Positions 11,105-20,069 of a stretch of 64,000 nt of DNA are shown here, in pieces (position 1 is the first letter of the stretch; each line of letters starts with the position of its first letter). The stretch is from contig JADNYJ010000002.1 in assembly GCA_015501075.1 (NCBI GenBank), positions 744,001 to 808,000 on the forward strand. The letters run 5' to 3'. The DNA comes from Gymnopilus junonius (lineage: Eukaryota > Basidiomycota > Agaricomycetes > Agaricales > Galerinaceae). The notes beneath the pieces are model-generated. The model was given only the letters and a program-made list of their open reading frames with translations, made no database searches and was not told the origin of the DNA. A program made the position numbers and the translations under genes.

Positions 11105-13217
11105 TTATGAAGGTCCGGGGAGTGGATCTACCCATGTCCCGTTCGGCCACAGGGTAGTTGGCATCGTAAAATCGCCCGCAGTGCCCATCGAGGTATACTA
11201 AAGACATTGGATGAGTATTGAAACATGAACCAGAGAAACACAAACTTACTGCTAATCGAAAGAAATGAGGCAGGCTGGAATTGAGTGCTAGCAGAGAGAA
11301 ATTTAAAGCTGGGCCCGCATATCTTTGAACGTCATCCACTAAAAGTGCAAATCCATCCCAGCCATCAGTCAATGGGCCCCAGAAAATGAGTTGATTGGCG
11401 AATGGAATGCTTGAGTTGTAGTTTGTCGAGTTCGTTAGCCAGGTTGGGAGGTCTGATCCAATAGGCGCGTCTTGACGAAGCTTTACGCAATTTTAGACTT
11501 ATGTATCAAAATAGAGACAAAGAAAACAGGTACTTACGTCGCTCGGTGTTTGAAGGATAGAGGCAAATCCGAATGCTGCTGTCCCATTGAGGAATAAACC
11601 AAGGAGTAGACCTTGATAAATGGCGGATAACCTTGTGGGAAACGCGGTTCCGGGAAGGATGATCATGGGTATGATATAGTGATGCAGGCGAAGCGAAAGT
11701 CCAGGAAGAAATGCAATGACAAGAGTGACAAGGCCGCCGACAATATACCAGCCTAAATAATATGGCAGCCAACCCGTCTTCCGTATAACTCGTATTTGGT
11801 TTATGGCGAGTATGACGATGATTACCACGATAACTACCAAGGTTGTTATTGCACCACTTCGCTTGGTCAGATCAGACGAGGTGAGGCGGCTAAGAGGAAG
11901 CTTATCGAACGTGAGGTTGTTGAGTACTCCGACCCAAAACCCACTGAGATATAAAATGCACGACTCCAGAGGGGCATTGCGAAAAGCCGGTAAGACAAAC
12001 CGGAAGGCAAGTCTCCAGAAAGCATATGCTACGAAAAGGGCAGGTAGAAATGTTCCAAAGGCGACGTCTAGTGCTGGGGGTGGACCTTGAGGCTGAGAAA
12101 AAAGGGCAACATGCCAGAAACCGATGCAAACTAAGCACCAGTACAGCACAATTGGCCTTGGCCTTAAAATAATGAATAATGCGCAAGTGACAAGGATGTT
12201 CCAAGCAAGTGCAGCGTCTCGCAAGTCCGAGCAATGAGTGAGATTTGTATGATTTGAAAAGCGAAAAGAAACGGGAAAGACAGTGGGGAAGCCCAAGGAT
12301 GTGAGGCCATGAGAAGTGAATGGAAGGAAATTTGTGAAGTTGCCCAAGAGATTGAGTGTACCACACCCTCCTTTTTTGGCTGAAATGACGCCGCTGGAAT
12401 CCTAAGATTACTCTTTTGAAACAGAAGTGCATGACTGGACTTACGCTTGGATTGCGGCTGCACAGATGAAAGAGTCGCCTCTGTAAGTTTCATTGAGATC
12501 ACCACCACCGACAATCAAAGGTTCAAAGGCAATCTGTTCGTCCCCAACTGTTCTCGGATTTTGCAGAATGACATTTTCGCACTGGGCAGGACAGCGGAAG
12601 TCGAAAGAGGACGGGTCGAATGGTCCACAAGTCTCTCCATCTTGTCCACATCCATTGTTGGCTAACCAATAGGTTGACGTGCAACCAATGAATGAATCGG
12701 CTGGAGTCAGGAACGACTGCTGTCTGGAGAAAAAGGCAAAGCCGATAATATAGATTGGGACTAGTATCACGAACAGCCAGGGAATGGTTAACGGCCGTGT
12801 AGTTTTGATTAGCGTGGACTCTATTGGTGCGATGATGTGTTTCCCAGCGATACAAGTGTCAATATTAAGCAAGGGCACCAGTGCTGGAGTGACTTGAGTG
12901 AGCGAGCGCGATTCCGAAAGAAGTTGTATTAGTCACGTACGAGGAACATCGACCTTTGGTCGTGGTCCTCTCAGATACCTGGTGGCCCTGGCGATCCTGG
13001 CATGTACGCGAGGATTACTGTTGGCGAAGGTACGGGAGAGTCTTGACAGCCATGTGATTGGTTCAGGTTGAAGATTGAGTTGGATACCGGAAAGAGCGTC
13101 TAGCTCGTAAGTAGTTTCAATGACGAGGTTTTGCTTGGAAAGGCTGGGTTCATCATGGGAGAATTTGGTGGGAGACAGACGGGACGAGCTGGACGCTGCA
13201 GTGTCTGAGCTCTCCAT
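11105..13217 (-). CDS. LCCL domain multi-pass membrane protein
   Basis: The start is the ATG at 13217 (MESSDTAASSSSRLSPTK). About 90 cytosolic, basic residues are followed by a first membrane helix (IPWLFVILVPIYIIGFAFF). An LCCL domain comes next: cysteines in GCTSTYWLANNGCGQDGETC and FRCPAQC, then the hallmark YRGDSFICAAAIQAGVISAKKGGC. C-terminal to it are about seven hydrophobic helices (for example AWNILVTCALFIILRP, FGTFLPALFVAYAFW, AITTLVVIVVIIVILA, LGWYIVGGLVTLVIAFLPG) and a luminal C-terminal part with several N-glycosylation sequons. The last intron (about 11180-11231) puts the final exon in the frame ending TLWPNGTWVDPLPGPS with TAA at 11105-11107. The family is widespread in fungi without a known function; LCCL domains are usually extracellular ligand-binding modules. 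Confidence 0.85.
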
Positions 13218-13303
13218 AGCATTGGTAGGTGAGATGAGGGATGAAACCAGAATGCCCACGCAGTCGTGATCAAATATAACAAGTTTCTAATTATAGTTTG
13301 CTA

Positions 13304-13942
13304 CTAAGAAAAAATGGTAATAATCTTCCATACTGCATCCTTGCCCCTCTCCCAAGCCTGCGGGCCCTTTGCCTCGTCTCCACCAAACTCGACCATGATC
13401 CCGTCCTTCGTCCATTCGCACCAGATCCCAATTGATCCAGAAGAAGGCCCCGCCCCGCCTCCTTTTCGGTCCGGTTCTCCCAACGCCTTCACAAAATCCT
13501 TGCCGGTTGTCTCCTTGTTCACTTCCAGTTTGGGCGGACGCGGAACTATCTCGCCGTCCTTGGTTTTGGCAACAGCGTCTATCGTCAGTTCGAAAGGCGA
13601 GATGGGGTATGTGGCAAAGGCTAGCTCAGCTGCGCGCAATGAAGTGCCTTCGGTGCGATCCTGAGAATTCTTGGGCATGTTGTAGATGTAAATACTATCC
13701 AGAGTTAGACTTTCATTCCTCAGATCGGCCAGCTTGAGTCCTGTAGTGGGTTTGTAGCCGCCTTTGGGGGAAAACAAGATGCTGAGTCCAACAGGATAGT
13801 AATTGAAATAGACGGCATCAAGATAAGCCTTGACCTCTGGCACTGGCGGCCGATCAAGTGAGGCGGCGCTGAACAAGGAAGTGATATACTCTTCAAGTCG
13901 AGGGGAAAGAGGATCTACACCGAACAGCTCTTTCAAGTTCAT
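13304..13942 (-). CDS. Conserved hypothetical protein, single exon
   Basis: An uninterrupted 212-residue frame in an intron-rich region. The ATG at 13942 (MNLKELFGVDPLSPRLEEYI) is preferred over the in-frame TTG six bases upstream. The protein has no signal peptide or membrane helix. It contains YLDAVYFNYYPVGLSILFSP followed by a probable beta-rich segment, a Gly/Ser-rich loop (GGGAGPSSGSIGIWCEWTKD) and a C-terminus with GPQAWERGKDAVWKIITIF. The pattern suggests a small globular basidiomycete protein. I do not recognise a named family. It shares an 80-bp divergent promoter with the seipin gene. Confidence 0.75.
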   Translation of the reverse strand: MNLKELFGVDPLSPRLEEYITSLFSAASLDRPPVPEVKAYLDAVYFNYYPVGLSILFSPKGGYKPTTGLKLADLRNESLTLDSIYIYNMPKNSQDRTEGTSLRAAELAFATYPISPFELTIDAVAKTKDGEIVPRPPKLEVNKETTGKDFVKALGEPDRKGGGAGPSSGSIGIWCEWTKDGIMVEFGGDEAKGPQAWERGKDAVWKIITIFS

Positions 13943-14022
13943 GGTCAAGAGGGGACAAACGCATTATCACGTGTACACCCCCCTGCCTGAATTAATCCCA
14001 CCGCGACTCGTCCACCAACGTC
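13943..14022. promoter_or_regulatory. 80-bp divergent promoter with CACGTG box
   Basis: The only DNA between the start codons of the orphan gene (-) and seipin (+). It carries TCACGTG (CACGTG at 13968-13973), a binding sequence for bHLH factors such as Cbf1. Transcription start sites of both genes probably lie inside this segment or in the opposite gene. Confidence 0.5.
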
Positions 14023-15203
14023 ATGTTGCCGCGCATATCGACGGGTAGTACTAGTGTGCTGTCCAGAATTTTTGCTGCTCTTCGTCCATTTGCTCCAAGA
14101 TTGGTCCCACTTCTCGTCGTTTCTCTCTTCATCCCTCTTGTTCTTGTGCTCTCCACTGCTGCAGGATGGGTTGTATGGTCAAATCTCTCCGTTAGCTGGC
14201 AAGTTCCTCTGTATCTTCAATACGGGTCCGTCTTTCTCCACTGTTACCTGTTTTCCTCGCTTTGACTCTCTCCAGAGATGGCATCCCACCTTACGCGTTC
14301 GTTTCACTGCCATCCCTCAGCCCTCGCCAGCGATACGACATATCCCTCGACCTTGTCTTACCTTACACCGAATCCAATATTGCTCTTGGAAACTTCATGA
14401 CTAGTTTAACTCTGTCTACTGCAACGAACAAGACACTAGTGCACGTTCGCAGGCCTGTGAGCTACACTCTGCGTATGTGTAGGCAAATCGTGTGCTGATT
14501 GCCACTCAGGCAATAACTCTACCACCATCGTCGCGTTTCTTTTTCTCAACTCCAATGAGCTCTCGAATTAGCGTCCCATTACTTGAGTCATTTATTGCAG
14601 GCAAAACAAGTTTAACTGCCAGTATACGTCTCGGCAGAGAAGATGGATGGAAAACGCTCGGCGCTGGCCAAGGACGCGAAGTGAGCGTGACATCCGCGTA
14701 TTTACAAGGCTTGGTCGTTCCTCATGGCATACGGTAAGATGTAATTATAGAAAATGGACTTAGTTTATTTCTCATTTTCGAGTTCTGCTCCAGCGGCCTG
14801 GCCATTCGTTTCCCCTTGCTTTCGGCCATTGCGTCGGCAGGAATGTTCTTCTTAATTTTGTCATTAATTCTCGGAAGTTGTCTCTTGCCACTCTTATTAC
14901 CAACCCCGCAAGAAGACAATGAAAATGGTGAATCACTTGTCGGACTAAAAAGGCGAACTTCGAGTACATCATCCAAGCCACCATCACTTCCCAGTGACAA
15001 GGACACTCCGAGAAGACGACGTTCAAGGGGTTCGCGTGAAAGATCGGTAAAAATTGCTTTCCTTGTCACTTTTCCTTCCGCTTATGCTATCGTATTAGAT
15101 CAAAACGGAAGCTTCGGTAGAGACTGCACCTGCCAAGGAGGAAGACCCAGCAAGAGGACTTAGACGACGCTCTTCTAAACCTGCCATTGACGAAGAGAAG
15201 TAA
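14023..15203 (+). CDS. SEI1: Seipin, lipid-droplet biogenesis protein
   Basis: Seipin organises ER-lipid droplet contacts and controls droplet size. The protein starts MLPRISTGSTSV at 14023. An N-terminal membrane helix (VPLLVVSLFIPLVLVLSTAAG) is followed by a luminal beta-sandwich with DGIPPYAFVSLPSLSPRQRY, DISLDLVLPYTESNIALGNF and MTSLTLST, the conserved seipin core. A second membrane helix (GLAIRFPLLSAIASAGMFFL and following) precedes a cytosolic basic Ser/Arg/Lys-rich tail. Four introns were followed (near 14226-14276, 14460-14509, 14735-14793 and 15049-15101); the last exon ends DEEK with TAA at 15201-15203. Two helices with a luminal domain between them match seipin topology. Confidence 0.9.
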
Positions 15204-15374
15204 AACCATTCAAAGCTGTTTTCATGCACATACCGTATTCTTTTCTGCTCACAATTACCGGAGTCTCTCGGTATTCCTTTTCGTAAACCTATAATAACCT
15301 ACTAGTATGTTGTACATTGAAATTACACCCATTTGACCTGTAATAAATCCATTCCATCCATGCTACATTCGCTA

Positions 15375-16417
15375 TTAGAGTCCCATTTTGATATCTTGAG
15401 GTGCTTCGGAATTCACAGTTTCGTGAGTCCCCTTCTCAGTCTTTGCTTCTGCGGGCTCTGCTGTATCTTGGGGCTTATGTCCAACGTTCATGGATGCTTC
15501 CTGACTTGGGTCGCTTTCTTCTGGCTCTGGTGGCTGCTCTTCATCTACTATCTTGGCAGCAGGCTTGGACTCCTTGGTTGTCGTGAGATCACTCAACCCT
15601 TTAGCTAGGTCCCCGGCATCTTCGTCGCCAAGGCCCAACTGCGCAATTAAATCACGCAGCTCACCTTCCGTCACCTTCACACCTTGAAGACCAAACCCAC
15701 TAAGTTCCTCCCCCATGTCAAGTTCACCGGTCCTCTTGTTGACAGGTATTCCTTTCGTCCTCAAAGGAGACGGAGAAGATGTCTGAGGGAACATCTTGCT
15801 CCTCAAGTGCTCAGGAGTCATTTGGAGCGGTGAAGATGCACCAGGTACACCGATGGGTTTCACTTCGGGCATTGGCCTTTCCTCGTCGATCAATGGATTC
15901 CATGTTTCTTTGAGCCGAAGAAAGATGTCAAGTTCGTCGTGTTCGACAGCGTCTTCACTGGAAAGATAGAATTTGTCAGAACCTAATAAAAAATCTTCTC
16001 GGTGCTCAGGCTCACAATTCTTCGAAAGGCTATATGCAAGCCAATAAGAGCGTGATTGAATGATAAAGAATGAAAGCTACGCACGCCAGGAAATTTCCCT
16101 CCAACAAGTATACCAGGTAACTGTTGCTTATCTGTACCAAAACGTCAACAAACCTGGCCATTCATAAAAGCAGGGCTTTTACTCTGTGGTGCCTTTCTTC
16201 TCCATAATCGCTTTGCGTCCTCGTCCGAGGCAACGTCATAAGCAGTGAAGGGTATCTTCTTGACCTGCAAGGTTCGGAATAGGTACTCTGTAGCGACAAG
16301 GTCCAGTCAAGATCATAGTAGGTAGTCTGACACGAATCTTGGATTACCCTGACGTTGCCGCAGAGCAGGTTGAGAGGCAATGGTAGTCGTGAAGAGTGCA
16401 ATGGGCGGGGAGGGCAT
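15375..16417 (-). CDS. SH3BGR / glutaredoxin-fold protein with acidic C-terminal tail
   Basis: Start at ATG 16417 (MPSPPIALFTTTIASQPALR). After splicing the N-terminal ~95 residues read as a thioredoxin-fold SH3BGR-like domain: QEYLFRTLQVKKIPFTAYDV, ASDEDAKRLWRRKAPQ, NKQQLPGILVGGKFPG and FEDAVEHDELDIFLRLKE. No CxxC redox motif is present, as is usual in SH3BGR proteins. One internal exon is only 14 nt (16016-16029). The long last exon encodes a disordered, Pro/Glu/Ser-rich tail ending APQDIKMGL at 15375-15377. An upstream minus-strand ORF near 16560 is not included, because joining it would shift the frame. The role is unknown; SH3BGR proteins are adaptor-like. Confidence 0.8.
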
Positions 16418-16520
16418 CCTAGTTGTGGTCAAGGATTAAGAAAGGTGATCGGCTATTTATAGCGCTTGGTGACTGACCTGATTTCGATGCCAGTTTGGCT
16501 TGAGTTCGGCATACTCCTCC
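16418..16520. promoter_or_regulatory. 103-bp divergent promoter
   Basis: Separates the SH3BGR-like start codon (-) from the phosphatase start codon (+). It includes a short AT-rich run and no recognised box. Both promoters must be compact or overlap the neighbouring coding sequence. Confidence 0.4.
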
Positions 16521-17258
16521 ATGTCGTCCTCAGATATCAAAGTGCTAGTTGTCTGTCTAGGCATGGACCTTTTCTATCTTCTTTGCCTCACTTGGGACCA
16601 TAAATCTGAAACTTAAGACACTTCTTCAGGCAATATCTGTCGCTCGCCCATGGGCGAAGCCGTTCTGAGGGACGTTGCGCTCAAACGAGGGCTTGACATT
16701 GCAGTCGATAGTGCAGGAACGGCTGGATATCATATAGGAGAGGAACCTGATGAAAGGTGGGTTTATTCTTTTGCCGAACACCTACATTCGTTACCCAGCC
16801 GCAACCCTCTCTAGGACAGTCGCAGTCTGCAAGAAGGCATGTCCTTTTTGAAGCAATATATGGAAAGAATTCACAATGTGTCCTAGTATAATGTTCATAT
16901 CGACAGCACGGCTCGTCAAGTCACTACTTCGGACTTCATTCAATTCACCCATGTACTTGCGGCAGACGAAAACAACCTTCGACATCTCAACAACATGAAG
17001 CCCGCGAATACGATAGCCGAAGTACGCCTGTGGGGATCATACCTGGATAACAAACCTATTCCAGATCCATATTATGGAGGGGTGGTATGTCTACCTTTCT
17101 GATTTAATACATTTTAGGTCTGATGCATTCTTATCACCAAGTACGGGTTTGAGAAAGTGTTCCAGCAATGCCTCTTTCTTTCTCACTCTTTCCTAGATGA
17201 AGTGACAGGAAAGACAAAGGCATCGGGAGAAGAATCAATGTCATTTTATGCTGGATAA
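16521..17258 (+). CDS. LTP1: Low-molecular-weight protein tyrosine phosphatase
   Basis: Cytosolic phosphatase that removes phosphate from phosphotyrosine and small phosphate esters. Five exons (16521-16560, 16630-16756, 16815-16836, 16887-17084, 17142-17258) give 167 residues. The P-loop VCLGNICRSPMGEAV carries the catalytic Cys and Arg (C-x5-R-S). DSAGTAGYHIGEEPDER follows, and the C-terminal loop holds the general-acid Asp in PIPDPYYGG. FEKVFQQCLFLSHSFLDEV ends the fold. The first and third introns (16561-16629 and 16837-16886) start with GC instead of GT; the P-loop codons are split by the first, so the junction is fixed by the motif. The 3' end faces the dehydrogenase gene, with 58 bp between stop codons. 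Confidence 0.92.
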
Positions 17259-17316
17259 TATATGCTCCTTCGAGATATTGATCAAATGAATATGCGGCTG
17301 TCATACAACAAATTTA

Positions 17317-19765
17317 TCAATGGTGCGTAGGCATCACTACTGAAGCACGATTGCCGATCGCATCCTCTGCTTTCCATAGGCTAGTAGTTGTCTGCAACAA
17401 TACATCAATTTTAAAGGACACCTTTGACACAGATAGTCTAACAATACCTTGTTTTGAGTATAGAAATTGATACCGCTGATTTGGAATTGAGTGTTTTGTA
17501 TACTCGTCACAGGATGTTTACCCACCTCTTTCCATAGAAGCCAATGTCCCCGAGTACGCTTCCCTGTGGACAATGAGGACTGATTATTTCCCCCCCCCAA
17601 AAAAAAGCAAGGTTATGACAATTGAACTTGCCTTGTTACCACTCCAAGCAAACATGGGCAAAGGAACTGGAATTGGAACGTTGATACCAATTTGACCAAC
17701 GTTAACCTCCGTCTCAAATCGCCGAGCAGTAGCACCAGACTGAGTAAAAATGGCAGCCCCATTTCCGTATTTGTTCTGGTTGATGATTTCAATTGCCTCG
17801 TCTAGGGTGTCAGCCTGTAGAACCACCAGCACAGGACCGAATATTTCAATCCTAGGCGGAAATGAACAAAAGTGGTCGGCAAGTTGAACGGTACTTACTC
17901 ATAGCATTTCATTGAAGTATTGCCTAGGATGACAGTGGGACCAACGAAGTTTCCGTACGGGTAGCCGTCGGGTGCTTCAATGTTTCGACCATCTAGCAGA
18001 ATCTTTCCGCCTTCCTCTTCAGCCGAGTTTATCAAACCAATAACCCTGTCCTTAGCTCCAGGTGAAATCAATGGACCTCTGGTTAATGTAAGAATGGGCA
18101 AGGAAGTTCGACTAGAGCGATCTTACAAGTCGGCACCCTGCTCAAACCCTCCATTGACTTTGAGTGCCTTGGCTCGCTCTATAATGCCAGGAAGCCAGGC
18201 CGAAGAATCTCCGACAATGACAGCTTTAGGCAGTCATCAGATGTGATGCATACTGCATTTTTATTGTGTTATACTTGCCTACTGAAATTGCCATGCAACG
18301 CTGTCCGGCAGCTGCAATCAATAATCGTTTAGTGAGGACTAACCAGGAATAAATGTGGCATGTACATACCTCCGAAAGCAGCACCGACAATAGAATTTAT
18401 TGTAAGATTTTTATTGGCTACAATAGACGTCAGCTCGATATTTGGCTTTTAAACATTGACTGACCATCGGGCATTAAAATAGCGTGGTTTTTGGCGCCTA
18501 AATTCGCCTGGACTCGTTTACCATTTTGAGTTCCTCTGGGGGATATATTAGATCCCAAATTATTTTCCCAGCCATGCAGATACATCACCTGTCATATATA
18601 TGTTTACCAGCACGATCACTTCCAACGAAACTGATGGCCTTGATAGCGGGAGCATCGCATATGTCATTGACTGTAGGCACACCACCGTGCACAACATTCA
18701 GAACACCAGATGGCAAGCCTTGACAGGGACAATGACATGTTAATGTCCCAGTTTTTTTTAGTTGAGGAATTCTTACCAGCACGCTGGCAAAGTTCTGCGA
18801 TGATCATGGCAGCCCCTGGGTCACGCTCTGAAGGTTTGAGAATCAGGGTATTTCCAGTAACAGCTGCCATGGGTATGGTCCATAATGGAATCATTCTTCC
18901 AGGAATGATTAGATACGTGCTCGAGGATAGTCCCAAGATCAACTCACGCTGGGAAGTTAAATGGTGCAATGCTTGCACAGACACCCAGGGGGACCTTCCT
19001 GACCTCCGTGTCCATATCTTTGCTAACTATTCCAAAGTGTCAACCAGGGTATTGAAGATCAATTACAAGGGCAAGTACCTTCAAGTTTCTCGCCAATCAG
19101 CGTTGAAGTTATACCAATAGCAGTCTCTGCAACTTGCAAGCCTCGCAAGAGGTCTCCATGAGCGTCTAAAAAGCCATTTACTCAGTTGGTATGACATGAG
19201 AATAGAACGATGACGAATACCTGCAAGCGTCTTTCCTTGTTCCAAAACAATGCTATTTGCAATGGCGTCGGCGTTCTGACGAAGTAGGTGTTGAAGCCTA
19301 TGCAAGAATATGATGGACAATTGGTAAACAGACGCTCATAGGGGCTACTTACTCGATGGCAAATTTCTGTCGAGTTACGACGCTGGTTCGACTCCAGGTC
19401 TTATAGGCTTGTGAAGCGGCATCGACAGCATCTTTGAATTCCGACTCTGTCGCCTGCGGCACGCGGGTGAGAACAGTTTGTGTTGACTAATTGTGGGGTA
19501 AGTTACCCCTAATTAAAGATCATGCTGAGAAACTGTCGAAACGCACTGGGTCGTGGACGTCAATCCACTCGGTAGTCTTGCTCTCTACGAACTCTCCGCC
19601 AATGAAGTTCTTCGTCGAGGCGCCTGTAGCACTGGTACCCTTCCAGTTTGCGGAGATCTGCTCAGCCCTGGGTAAAGCTAGAGCGCCGAGGGCCTTCCAG
19701 TGGGCCGATGTGTGGAAAGCATGGCGGTGCACGGTTCGGAGTTGGGGAAATCTACAGAATGACAT
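17317..19765 (-). CDS. Methylmalonate-semialdehyde dehydrogenase (acylating), mitochondrial
   Basis: ALDH6A1-type enzyme of valine and pyrimidine breakdown; it oxidises methylmalonate or malonate semialdehyde to propionyl- or acetyl-CoA in mitochondria. Start [20 protein letters not shown] at 19765 looks like a mitochondrial presequence. Family segments in order are [90 protein letters not shown], the catalytic-cysteine motif [49 protein letters not shown] and the C-terminal [20 protein letters not shown]. The stop is TGA at 17317-17319. There are more than ten introns. The one after the catalytic cysteine exon (18224-18278) has a GC donor. Confidence 0.93.
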
Positions 19766-20069
19766 GTCGAAGAATACTTAGCAGACTAGGATGTGCTGGT
19801 ACTGGATGCGGGGGGAGACCTAGTTTAAATACCTGAGCGGGGCATAAGTATTCCGGAAACATGTGGGGTACGGGTAACCGGTGTAAGGCTTAGGTAAGGT
19901 ACCTTGGAACGAAAGATCACGTGTGTGTGTAATGAATTATGGGCGTAAATATTTGAAGTGTACAGGTGGTTGAAATTGAATGGGCTTCTGTTCGCCAACC
20001 ACGGTTCTCTCTTTTCTTGTTTTTTAAATATCTTACTCTCCCTGCGCTGTCTGTCTAATTTTTTTGGCC
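19766..20069. promoter_or_regulatory. Divergent promoter with CACGTG box
   Basis: 304 bp between the dehydrogenase (-) and RAP1-Myb-like (+) start codons. It contains ATCACGTG (CACGTG at 19918-19923) followed by a short (GT)n run, and a pyrimidine-rich stretch just before the ATG at 20070. No exon is visible. Confidence 0.45.

Noticed and set aside
16480..16562. Minus-strand start MPRQTTSTLISEDDMEEYAE as the N-terminus of the SH3BGR-like gene
   Set aside because: Joining it to the next exon puts MPSPPIALF out of frame, and the same bases on the plus strand encode the phosphatase start and P-loop.
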